Below, in pieces: positions 1-7,279 of a stretch of 44,324 bases of DNA. The position numbers and the translations under genes are program-made. The notes under the pieces are model-generated. The model was not told the origin of the DNA. It was given only the letters and a program-made list of their open reading frames with translations, and searched no databases. The first letter of the stretch is position 1; each line of letters begins with the position of its first letter. This DNA comes from a bacterium (GTDB lineage: Bacteria; Auribacterota; UBA3054; JAAYZF01): contig JAAYZF010000300.1 in assembly GCA_012514975.1 (NCBI GenBank), forward strand, positions 1 to 44,324, given 5' to 3'.

Positions 1-1
1 C

Positions 2-112
2 GCACCTGAAGTGGATGGTCCCGCCCTGCTGGATTGGCGAGTACTTGCGTCCACGCTCCTGCCGCCATGGACGCGGGTGATCGTGTACGCAGAAGTCCGC
101 GGCTTGGTTTGA
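2..112 (+). CDS. possible 3' end of an unidentified gene (partial)
   Basis: The frame is open from the left edge for 36 codons and stops with TGA at 110-112. Its tail contains the stretch LLDWRVLAST followed by a hydrophobic and aromatic run ending in EVRGLV. I recognise no family. The third-position GC bias is weaker than in the confident genes, so this may be chance. It would be the end of a gene starting outside the window. Confidence 0.22.
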   Translation, partial: APEVDGPALLDWRVLASTLLPPWTRVIVYAEVRGLV

Positions 113-196
113 AGTACCACCTTCAGGTGGGCCGTCTGTGCGTCCTTGCCACGCCGCCCACGGATGTAGACCCCGATCCCGCATGCAGTATCGGCG

Positions 197-215
197 CGCG
201 GGATGCCATCCCGCG
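197..215. repeat. short perfect hairpin, REP-like
   Basis: CGCGGGAT / ATCCCGCG arms of 8 bp enclose a GCC loop. It lies in the gene-poor left edge (1-328). That edge otherwise holds only a doubtful partial reading frame and the short repeats at 248-320. It resembles the small dispersed palindromes found between genes in many bacteria, but only one copy of this exact sequence was noticed in the window. Confidence 0.45.
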
Positions 216-247
216 TCTACAGTGGCTGGCAACACGCAGCGCACCGG

Positions 248-320
248 AATGCCAAATGTCGAATGTCAAATGCCCAATGGCAAATGCTCAATGATCTTTT
301 GACCCTTGACCCTTGGCCCC
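248..320. repeat. imperfect short tandem repeats (AAATGnC, then CCCTTGA)
   Basis: Successive words of the type AAATGTC, GAATGTC, AAATGCC, CAATGGC, AAATGCT are followed by GACCCTTGACCCTTGG. The block sits directly upstream of the small gene at 329 and has no convincing promoter. It is one of several low-complexity repeat blocks in spacers of this window. Confidence 0.6.
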
Positions 321-328
321 TTCCCCGC

Positions 329-589
329 ATGTCCGCCCCCGTTCATGATCGCGTGGCTGTCTACACGGTGTTCAACGACAGCCGCGAGAAACTCCGGCCG
401 GTGAAGTTCCGGTGGCGCAATCGTGTCTGCGCAATCAAGGAGATAACCTACGCGTGGGAAACCCGCCACGGCAGCACCACCTGCCGCCATTTCGCCGCGA
501 GCGACGGTGCAAACCTCTACGAACTCGTGTTCAACACCACCGCGCTCACGTGGGAATTGTGCAACGTCCAGCCTCTGAATGAACTGTGA
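329..589 (+). CDS. small DUF6504-like protein of unknown function
   Basis: An 86-residue protein. The ATG at 329 was chosen because upstream in-frame codons translate the low-complexity repeat block. The core reads PVKFRWRNR, then a Glu-Ile-Thr-Tyr-x-Trp strand, then DGANLYELVF and a final Trp. This is the pattern of small all-beta proteins of the DUF6504 type (F-x-W-R-x-R, T/Y-x-W, D-G-x-x-Y-E-L). Such proteins are often near translesion-polymerase genes in other bacteria; any such neighbour here would be outside the window. No enzyme motif or signal peptide is visible. The family assignment comes from memory of the pattern and is moderate at best; the existence of the gene is more secure. 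Confidence 0.55.
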   Translation: MSAPVHDRVAVYTVFNDSREKLRPVKFRWRNRVCAIKEITYAWETRHGSTTCRHFAASDGANLYELVFNTTALTWELCNVQPLNEL

Positions 590-598
590 AATGTGGGA

Positions 599-616
599 GG
601 CACAGTCCTCTGTGCC
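599..616. repeat. hairpin between convergent genes
   Basis: GGCACAG / CTGTGCC arms of 7 bp enclose a TCCT loop. It lies 9 bp past the stop of the small + gene and about 60 bp past the stop of the minus-strand dehydrogenase. There is no T tract on either side, so it is either a weak bidirectional terminator or a REP-like palindrome. A second, poorer inverted motif (GCGGA-act-CCGC) follows at about 625. Confidence 0.4.
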
Positions 617-674
617 GATGCCGTGCGGAACTCCGCTCAGAGCCTTCTCCCCCGCGTAAAGGCCGCATCTCCCT

Positions 675-1652
675 TTACTTCATGCGCCAGTCGATCACCA
701 CCTTGACAACATCCCGCGCCGTGCGCACAAGCTCAACTGCCTCCGCGCACCGCCGCGCCGGCATCACCGCCGTGACGAGCCGTGCCAGCGGCACCGCGCC
801 GCCAACAGCCAGCCGCACGGCTTCATCCCACGCGCCGGCGCTGGCATTCGACCCGGCCAATGTCAGTTCCTTGTGCAGCACCGTGTTCCAGTCCACCAAG
901 TCCTGTCGGTTGCCGTAATCGCCAATGATGAGCACGCGTGCCTGCGCTGCCGCGCAATCGAGCGCGGTAAGCATGCCCTTCGCGGAGCCGCTGGCCTCGA
1001 TAACGCCCGCCGGCGCGCAGCCCAGCGCCGCACGCACCGCGGCGGCCGCGTCGCCGCCGTGCTCGTGGTAATTCACCATGCAATCCGCGCCGAGTCCCCG
1101 CGCCAGCGCAAGGCGCGACGGCCGGCCGCCAATACAGCAGACACGCTCCACCCGCGCAGCCTTGAGCAGCGGCAGCAGCAGCAACCCGATCGGACCGTCA
1201 CCGATCACAACCGCGCTACGGCATTCACCAAGCGAGAGACGCTTCAGGCCGTGGACGCACACAGCAAGCGGCTCGATCAGCGCTGCGGCGGCAAGGTCGA
1301 ATCCAGCCGGAAGCACGCGCACGTTGCGCGCCTCGGTCACGATGTATTCGCCATACCCACCGGGATGCTCGAAGCCCACTTCGCTGCCATCCGCGAGCAC
1401 GTTCTCGGCCACACACGGCGCGCCAAGCAGCGCGCGGTCAACACCAGGCCCGAGCGCCTCGACCACGCCGGACCACTCATGGCCGGGGACGACTGGAAAG
1501 CCCGTGCGCGGCCAGCCGGCGATCATCTCGAGGTCCGTCGCGCAGATGCCGCAGCACGCCGTGCGCACACGCACCTGGCCGGGGCCGGGCTCAGGTGTCG
1601 GCCAGTCCTTCCACTCGACGACGCCTGCGGCTGTGTTGACGGTCGCCTTCAC
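675..1652 (-). CDS. zinc-dependent alcohol dehydrogenase (MDR superfamily)
   Basis: A 325-residue medium-chain dehydrogenase/reductase, expected to oxidise a secondary alcohol or polyol with NAD(P). The catalytic-zinc set is visible: Cys37 in CCGICATD, His58-Glu59 in PGHEW, and Glu127 in ALIEPLA. The Rossmann motif GDGPIG is at about 151-156. Unlike its operon partner it lacks the four-cysteine structural-zinc lobe; that region is a short GAPCVAENV segment. Its ATG overlaps the stop of the upstream dehydrogenase by 4 bp (ATGA), so the two are translationally coupled. The substrate cannot be read from sequence; threonine-3-dehydrogenase, sorbitol and glucose dehydrogenases all share this fold. 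Confidence 0.88.
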   Translation of the reverse strand: MKATVNTAAGVVEWKDWPTPEPGPGQVRVRTACCGICATDLEMIAGWPRTGFPVVPGHEWSGVVEALGPGVDRALLGAPCVAENVLADGSEVGFEHPGGYGEYIVTEARNVRVLPAGFDLAAAALIEPLAVCVHGLKRLSLGECRSAVVIGDGPIGLLLLPLLKAARVERVCCIGGRPSRLALARGLGADCMVNYHEHGGDAAAAVRAALGCAPAGVIEASGSAKGMLTALDCAAAQARVLIIGDYGNRQDLVDWNTVLHKELTLAGSNASAGAWDEAVRLAVGGAVPLARLVTAVMPARRCAEAVELVRTARDVVKVVIDWRMK

Positions 1653-2680
1653 GGGTTGATGATCACCTTGTTGCGCTCAGGCTGGCCCATGACCTCGACG
1701 GCCTTGTGAATGTCCTTCAGCGGGAAGCGGTGCGAGATGATCTCCCCGGCGTTGACCAGTCCTGTTTCCATCAGGCGGATCGCCGCCTGCATCGCGCGTG
1801 GCGTGGTGCCGAAGCTTGCATCCATCCGGCCCTCGAGGAAATGCGTGCGCCCGCCATCGAGCTCGAATGTCTCGTGCGTGGTGATGCCGAACACGTTCCA
1901 CCGCGTGCCGCGCCGGCGCAGGTCAACCATCAGCGTGACCGCGGAGATCGGCCCCGCCGCTTCAATGACAAGATCCGGTCCCTCGGGAATGATGTCATAG
2001 ACAGCCTTGCGCGCATCGCCCTTCGAGGGATCCACCGCATGCGTCGCGCCAAGGCGCAGGGCATGCTCGCGCGCGTACGCGCTCGGATCAACCGCGATCA
2101 GCCTGCCGGCGCCCGCGGCGCGCGCAACCATCAGGCACAACAGCCCGATGCCCCCGACGCCGAGCACGACAACATCATCGGCGAGCTTCATCTCGCTGTA
2201 CTGGATGACGCCTTTCCATGCGCCGGACAGCGGCTCTGTCAGTGCCGCCGCATCGAACGACAGACTTGTCGGCTTGGCAAACAGGGACGCCGCGTTCGTC
2301 TTCATGTACTCGGCGAACGCGCCTGGCCGCACATCGTCCGGCCCGTCGCCACCGGTGGCGAATGACTGTGCGCAATAGTGTGCGTTGCCTTCCCTGCAAT
2401 GGCGGCACACGCCGCACGAGCCCGTGGGCTGGCAGATGACCTCATCGCCTTCCTTGAAATGCTGCACGCCCGGGCCGACCTTGGCGACCACGCCCGAAGG
2501 CTCGTGGCCCACGATGCACGGGAATCTGACGTTCCGCCTGATGCCTTTGATGGCCTTGTAGTCGGTGGCACAAAAGCCGCAGCTCTTGATGCGCACGACC
2601 ACCTCACCCATGCCGGGCTCCGGCACAGGCACATCTTCGAGAACGAGCTTGTTGAAGTCATGCAGGACTGCCGCAAGCAT
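1649..2680 (-). CDS. zinc-dependent alcohol/polyol dehydrogenase (MDR), first gene of the pair
   Basis: A 343-residue cytosolic MDR dehydrogenase. Catalytic zinc ligands are Cys37 (CGFCATD), His59-Glu60 (GHE) and Glu149 (LTEPLSG). The structural zinc cysteines are complete at 89, 92, 95 and 103. The NAD-binding GVGGIG is at about 174-179. The ATG at 2680 is chosen over an upstream in-frame start because GGAGG lies 5 bp before it. It resembles L-threonine 3-dehydrogenase and sorbitol dehydrogenase; the exact substrate is unknown. It is the first gene of a two-gene operon with the promoter at 2807-2779. Two related but non-identical dehydrogenases in one operon suggest consecutive oxidations of a sugar alcohol, but that is inference. 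Confidence 0.9.
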   Translation of the reverse strand: MLAAVLHDFNKLVLEDVPVPEPGMGEVVVRIKSCGFCATDYKAIKGIRRNVRFPCIVGHEPSGVVAKVGPGVQHFKEGDEVICQPTGSCGVCRHCREGNAHYCAQSFATGGDGPDDVRPGAFAEYMKTNAASLFAKPTSLSFDAAALTEPLSGAWKGVIQYSEMKLADDVVVLGVGGIGLLCLMVARAAGAGRLIAVDPSAYAREHALRLGATHAVDPSKGDARKAVYDIIPEGPDLVIEAAGPISAVTLMVDLRRRGTRWNVFGITTHETFELDGGRTHFLEGRMDASFGTTPRAMQAAIRLMETGLVNAGEIISHRFPLKDIHKAVEVMGQPERNKVIINP

Positions 2681-2778
2681 GATGACCTCCCTGTGCAGCG
2701 CACTCGACGTGCTGTTGGCGCGCAGTGAAAAGATGATCAGCCGCTGCCGGGCCCAGCGGAACGCACATAACAGCAAGT

Positions 2779-2807
2779 AGTATCCTATTTCGCTGAATGC
2801 GTGTCAA
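2779..2807 (-). promoter_or_regulatory. promoter of the dehydrogenase operon
   Basis: On the minus strand TTGACA (2807-2802) is separated by 17 bp from GATACT (2784-2779). The leader to the ATG at 2680 would be about 90 nt. It is divergent from the promoter at 2842-2870. Confidence 0.65.
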
Positions 2808-2841
2808 GCGGCCCGCTTGCCCAAACCATGCGCCCGCCGTG

Positions 2842-2870
2842 TGGATGTTCGCGAGCCATTGTGCTATACT
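2842..2870 (+). promoter_or_regulatory. extended -10 promoter of the protease gene
   Basis: TGcTATACT is an extended -10 (hexamer 2865-2870). The -35 is poor (TGGATG, 17 bp spacing). Transcription would start about 30 nt before the ATG at 2906. Confidence 0.55.
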
Positions 2871-2905
2871 ATGCACCTCAGCGAAACGACCGTCTCGGAG
2901 GATAC

Positions 2906-4000
2906 ATGAGGTTACAACTGTTCTGCAGTGTGGCAGTGCTCTGCCTGACAGGAACGACCGCCGTGCATGCCGCAAACACGAACGCGGCGAACAGCAGGGC
3001 TCCAACCAACGGTGCTGCCGGATCGGCCGCATCTGCGCAAGCAGCGACCAACTACCCGAGCGACTACCGCGGCTGGCGCGATGTGCAGAAGAGGTTCATC
3101 GTCGCGCGCGTTGTGGGTTTCGAGGGTGACAGCGTGAAGCTGGCGCGCAAGGACGGTGTCGTTGCCTGTGTGCCACTGATGCAGTTGAGCGAGTGGGACC
3201 GACGGTACCTGGGGCGCATCCGGCGTGCGGCAGAAGCAGCCACATACGCTGGCCCGCAGTGCCCCAGGACTTCGCTGCCCGGCACGTTCTCGCTGCGTCC
3301 GGAGTACGAACGGCTGGGCGTGGATGTGCGCGACCAGGGGCGGCGCGGGTCGTGCACCATCTTCGGCGTGCTCAGCCCGCTGGAGTTCCAGCTCGCGCGC
3401 AACGGGCAGGCGGACCGCCTGTCTGAACGGTTTGCGATGTGGGCGGCGAACCTGTATCGCGGCCGGACCGGCGGGAACGAGAGCTACTCGGTCGGCGACG
3501 TCGTCGAGGCACTTCGTATCTACGGCTGTACCACTGAGTCCGCGCACAGTGGCAAGTACAAAGACCACGGCGCTGTCGCCGCTCCTTCCAAGGACGTTCA
3601 ACAGGATGCCGGCATGCGCAAGGATCTGCACGTCCAATGGCTCTACACCAACGAAGGCGTACCGAACGCCCTGCCAACGGAGGACGTTCTCACGAGCATC
3701 TGTGCCATCCTCCTCACGACGAATCCGGTTACGTTGTCGCTGGCCTGGCCGAACAAGGTGCGGCTGAGCTCGACGAAGATCATCCAGGACGGGGCGGCAT
3801 GGAACCACGGGCACGTCGTCGTGGCTGTGGGCTTCAGGATGACCGGAAGTCGCTACGGTAGCGGCCTGTTTGAGCTGCGCAACTCATGGGGCGAGCGCTG
3901 GGGCGATGACGGCTATGCCTTCATTGCATTCGACACGCTCAAGAGGAACCTGCACACGGCTGTTGCCGTTGCGCCGGGGGTATCGCCAGGTCCCGAGTAG
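2906..4000 (+). CDS. secreted papain-family (C1) cysteine protease with N-terminal SHD1-like domain
   Basis: A 364-residue exported protein. Residues 1-22 form a signal peptide (MRLQLFCSVAVLCLTG.., cut near VHA). Residues 55-105 match the SLA1-homology-1 (SHD1)-like domain common in planctomycetes and relatives (YRGWRDVQKRF.. EGDSVKLARKDG.. VPLMQLSEWD). Residues 135-345 are a C1 peptidase: oxyanion Gln144 and nucleophile Cys150 in QGRRGSC, His303 in HVVVAVGF, Asn326 in NSWG. The usual GxCGSCW motif is altered: the first cysteine is Arg and the tryptophan is Thr, so one conserved disulfide is missing while the triad is intact. The start at 2906 has a GGAGG 5 bp upstream; codons before it would bury the signal peptide. 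It is monocistronic. Confidence 0.85.
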   Translation: MRLQLFCSVAVLCLTGTTAVHAANTNAANSRAPTNGAAGSAASAQAATNYPSDYRGWRDVQKRFIVARVVGFEGDSVKLARKDGVVACVPLMQLSEWDRRYLGRIRRAAEAATYAGPQCPRTSLPGTFSLRPEYERLGVDVRDQGRRGSCTIFGVLSPLEFQLARNGQADRLSERFAMWAANLYRGRTGGNESYSVGDVVEALRIYGCTTESAHSGKYKDHGAVAAPSKDVQQDAGMRKDLHVQWLYTNEGVPNALPTEDVLTSICAILLTTNPVTLSLAWPNKVRLSSTKIIQDGAAWNHGHVVVAVGFRMTGSRYGSGLFELRNSWGERWGDDGYAFIAFDTLKRNLHTAVAVAPGVSPGPE

Positions 4001-4132
4001 CAGGCACCCGTGTCGCAGGATACAGCCTCTTCCCGGAACCCGCGCCGGCACTGGCCGCGTACATCCGCGAAGGCTTCCGCCCGATGGCAACGCCCGGGCT
4101 CTCTGACATCCTTGGCGTAATGCAGGTGCCGC

Positions 4133-4162
4133 TTGCCCGCCCGTGACGGGAAATGTTATACT
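4133..4162 (+). promoter_or_regulatory. extended -10 promoter abutting the PEP-CTERM gene
   Basis: TTGCCC (4133-4138), 18 bp, then TGtTATACT with the hexamer at 4157-4162. Only five bases separate the -10 from the ATG at 4168, so the transcript would be leaderless. The alternative ATG at 4153 lies upstream of the -10 hexamer and could not be used from this promoter. Confidence 0.55.
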
Positions 4163-4167
4163 GGCGT

Positions 4168-6216
4168 ATGCACAACGTTCTTCGCACGCCAGCGCTCTCT
4201 GCCGTCCGATCGGCGCCTCGTCTCACGCTGTGGGTCACGCTGTGGATGGCCCTCGCTGTCATCGCCCTGGCCGCCCATGCGCTGCCGCGCGATGCAAACG
4301 GCTGGACGGTCTTCACGCCCAGTGCGGACACGCGGCTGATCTACGTCAGCAGCAGCGAGGGCAGCAACGCCACCGCGCAGTGGTACGCGCCCACGAACGC
4401 CGTCATCGGCGGCGATCCCTTCAACCCGACGGGCGCTGTCAAGGCGTATGCGACGCTCTCGAGTGCGTTCCTCCTCGCGCGCAACGGCTATCCCGACTGG
4501 GTGCTGCTCAAGCGCGGCGATACGTTCTACGAGTCGCTGTCACTGCGCGACGGGCGCACAAACGACGCGCGATTCGTCTACGGCGCGTATGGCGGCGCCA
4601 CGAACCGGCCCGTCCTGAAAGTCGGCTCGCGCAGCGCCCTTTCCGGCATCGCAGGCATAGAGTACGCCGCGGTGGTCAGCCTCGACTTCTACGCCCACAC
4701 GCGCGATCCAAACTCGCCTGAGTACACGGGCGGCGAGGGCAGCACGCTGCTCTCCATCCTGAACATTCATTACAGCGGAACCAACATCGTCGCTCTGCTG
4801 GTCGAAGACTGCCTTCTCCGCTTTGGCGTGACTGACCTCATCGTCCAGAATTTCGGCACGTGCAGCGATGTGGTCATCCGCCGCAATGTGCTCGTCGATT
4901 CGTACAGCACCAACAGCCATTCCCAGGGCATGTATGCGCATCACGCTCCCCTTGTGCTCGAGGAGAACGTCTTCGATCATTGCGGCTGGCTGGTCCAGGG
5001 CAACGGGGACAACAAGCAGGGGCTGGGCGGCGCGACGATGTTCAACCACGACACCTATTTCTCGACATGCTCCGACGTGCTCTTCCGCAATAACATCTTC
5101 CTGCGCTCATCGAGCATCAACAACAAGTGGACCGCGAACGAGGGGTATGGCTGCTCGACCAACCTCGCCATGATCGACAACCTCTACGTCGACGGCGAGA
5201 TCGGCATCAGCATCGGCGGCAACACCATGGGCCCGCTGCGCTTCGCAGGCATCTCCATCCTCAGCAACGTGTTCTACGACATCGGCCTCTCGCGCCCCAC
5301 GGGCCGCACGCTGGGCTGGGGCATCGAGCTGATCGAATGGGACGGCGGCGTGGTGGGCGACAACCTCCTTCTGCACAACACCAACACGCTGGTCAACAAC
5401 GTCTACGGCATCAACCTCACCGGCAGCGGCAGCCGCAACGTGCGCGTGCGCGACAATGTGCTCCACGGCCTGCGCGCCGCCACCGGCATCATGGCCACTG
5501 ACGCCTCGAGCAACCAGTGCATCGCGTTCTCCGGGAACAAGGTGCAGTTCCCAGGCCTCGACGCACGCCTCGCGCGCACGTACACGGCGCTGTCAGCAAT
5601 CTCGTTCGAGGATTCGACATATTACACCGACCGCGCAAGCGGCACCTGGTTTTACGTCACGGGAACCGACCGGCCGTTCGCCTACTGGCAGACCAGTCTT
5701 CCGGAACGAAGTGCCGTCGCGCACAAGCTCACCTTTCCCGCGGCAGACCGCACGATCGAGTCGTACATGGCATCAATCGGCGAAACGCCAACGCGCGAAG
5801 CATTCATCGCCGCCGTCCGCGCGCAGTCGAAGATGAACTGGCGGCCCGAGCTCTGCGCGCACGCGATCAACGAGTATTTCCGCGAGGGATTCAGGTCTCT
5901 CGATGTCGCGACGACGGACCTTCCCGGCGCAATGGCCGGCCAGCCGTACAATGCCGCGCTCGCGGCGGTCAACGCATCGGGAGACGTGTATTGGACGATG
6001 CATGCGGGCGCACTTCCCGGCGGGCTGTCGCTCGGCTCGAACGGCGTGATCAGCGGCACGGCGCACGCGGTGGCTGTCGTGACGACCAGCAGTTTCACCG
6101 TGCTCGCACACGATGCCGTGAACGTCGATCCGAAGACGCTGTCAATCGTGGTGATTCCCGAGCCGGGAGTGCTGCTCGGCGTGGGTGTAGTGTGCCTGCG
6201 GCGCAGGAGGAGCTAA
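4168..6216 (+). CDS. PEP-CTERM-anchored right-handed beta-helix protein with a putative Ig domain
   Basis: A 682-residue exported surface protein. Residues 1-40 form a long signal peptide with a hydrophobic LTLWVTLWMALAVIALAA core. Residues about 50-480 contain the irregular Asn/Val/Ile-rich rungs of a parallel beta-helix (VVIRRNVLVDS, VLFRNNIFLRSS, VRVRDNVLHG), as in polysaccharide lyases and hydrolases. Residues about 590-660 look like a He_PIG-type Ig domain (LPGGLSLGSNGVISGTA). The C-terminus is a PEP-CTERM sorting tag: PEP, a short hydrophobic LLGVGVVCL segment and RRRRS. An exosortase would be required and is not in the window. A catalytic residue cannot be assigned. The ATG at 4153 is possible but sits upstream of the -10 box. 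Confidence 0.85.
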   Translation: MHNVLRTPALSAVRSAPRLTLWVTLWMALAVIALAAHALPRDANGWTVFTPSADTRLIYVSSSEGSNATAQWYAPTNAVIGGDPFNPTGAVKAYATLSSAFLLARNGYPDWVLLKRGDTFYESLSLRDGRTNDARFVYGAYGGATNRPVLKVGSRSALSGIAGIEYAAVVSLDFYAHTRDPNSPEYTGGEGSTLLSILNIHYSGTNIVALLVEDCLLRFGVTDLIVQNFGTCSDVVIRRNVLVDSYSTNSHSQGMYAHHAPLVLEENVFDHCGWLVQGNGDNKQGLGGATMFNHDTYFSTCSDVLFRNNIFLRSSSINNKWTANEGYGCSTNLAMIDNLYVDGEIGISIGGNTMGPLRFAGISILSNVFYDIGLSRPTGRTLGWGIELIEWDGGVVGDNLLLHNTNTLVNNVYGINLTGSGSRNVRVRDNVLHGLRAATGIMATDASSNQCIAFSGNKVQFPGLDARLARTYTALSAISFEDSTYYTDRASGTWFYVTGTDRPFAYWQTSLPERSAVAHKLTFPAADRTIESYMASIGETPTREAFIAAVRAQSKMNWRPELCAHAINEYFREGFRSLDVATTDLPGAMAGQPYNAALAAVNASGDVYWTMHAGALPGGLSLGSNGVISGTAHAVAVVTTSSFTVLAHDAVNVDPKTLSIVVIPEPGVLLGVGVVCLRRRRS

Positions 6217-6218
6217 AC

Positions 6219-6233
6219 GGGGGCAAAGCCCCC
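6219..6233. terminator. GC hairpin after the PEP-CTERM gene
   Basis: GGGGGC-AAA-GCCCCC begins 2 bp after the stop codon at 6216, between convergent genes. It is a very stable 6-bp stem but no T run follows on either strand. It is therefore a probable but atypical terminator. Confidence 0.5.
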
Positions 6234-6297
6234 ATCCACATTCGCGATGCAGGCCCGCGCGTCGCCAAAGTGCCCCGCATTCGACGCCGGACGACTT

Positions 6298-7236
6298 TCA
6301 CTTCGCTGCCGTGCCCGCATCCTCCGCGGGCGCGCATCCCGTCAGCTCATTCGCGCACACGACGTTCCAGACTGTCTCCTGTATGATCCGCGCCACAGTG
6401 TCCGAAACCTTCTCGCACTGCGCGGCGTTTGGCAGGCCGACGGGGCTTTGCCGGAACAACACCGCGTAGAACGTGCACTTCACCGCATAGTTGCCCGTCG
6501 CGTTCAGATGAATACCGTCCTTGTAGAGATCGCGGACGGACGTGAAGCCCGGCACGCGCCCGGCGCGCATCATGCCATCAAGCTCGTACAATACATCGCC
6601 CGCGGGGATGAGCAAGACCGGGTTCTGCACCGCCGGCAGCTCCCTGCGCAGCATCTGCACCAGGTTCTGGCAGTAGTCGCGGCAGGGCACGCCGCCGGTG
6701 CGCTGGCCTGTGTACTGCGCGTCCCACGTCCGGGCGAATGCGTCAGGCGCGTTCGTGCCGGGCCGCGGCGGCCACGTTGCATAGATGTACACCTGGACGC
6801 CGGGGCTGCGGCGCGTGGCAAGCTTGATGAAGTTGCGGCATTCGGCAAGGTCGCCCTTGTCGCCCGTGATGCCGCTCGCGTACGGCTGCAGCGTAAGCAC
6901 ATCCCAGTCGAACTGTGTGAGCGCGTGGCTGAACGTGCCGAAGGGCGCCAGCGTCACATTGTTGCTCGAAGGGTTGTCCCAGATGCGCGACAGCGGGCTG
7001 CCCCAGAGGATGTGCATGCCGCGGACGTACGCGCCGCCCCTGCTCGCGAACAGCTTGTCCGTCTGGTCGTTGGGAAACACGCCGAATGTAAGGCTGTTGC
7101 CGATGTGATACGCGCGGAGCGTGCGATTGGACGCGGTGGCGCCGGCCTGCGTGGCGGCGCGGCAGCGGCAGGCGGCGCCAAGCAGCAGCGCGGCGGCGGC
7201 GATGCGAGCGGTGGCGATGGCGGTACGTGTCGTCAT
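6298..7236 (-). CDS. secreted SGNH/GDSL-type hydrolase-like protein
   Basis: A 312-residue exported protein. The signal peptide covers about 1-27 (ARIAAAALLLGAACRCRA). SGNH blocks are visible: HIGNSLTFG at about 44-52 (block I, nucleophile Ser), LTLQPY near 115 where block III would lie, and a final DGIHLN at about 244-249 carrying the Asp-x-x-His dyad. The fold is used by esterases and carbohydrate deacetylases; which bond is cut cannot be told. The start has GAGGAG 7 bp upstream. It follows the URO-D-like gene by 43 bp on the same strand, so the two probably share a transcript. The export signal contrasts with the cytosolic partner. Confidence 0.78.
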   Translation of the reverse strand: MTTRTAIATARIAAAALLLGAACRCRAATQAGATASNRTLRAYHIGNSLTFGVFPNDQTDKLFASRGGAYVRGMHILWGSPLSRIWDNPSSNNVTLAPFGTFSHALTQFDWDVLTLQPYASGITGDKGDLAECRNFIKLATRRSPGVQVYIYATWPPRPGTNAPDAFARTWDAQYTGQRTGGVPCRDYCQNLVQMLRRELPAVQNPVLLIPAGDVLYELDGMMRAGRVPGFTSVRDLYKDGIHLNATGNYAVKCTFYAVLFRQSPVGLPNAAQCEKVSDTVARIIQETVWNVVCANELTGCAPAEDAGTAAK

Positions 7237-7279
7237 GGTGGTCTCCTCGTTGTGTGCATTCCACGCCGGCGCGGCATGG

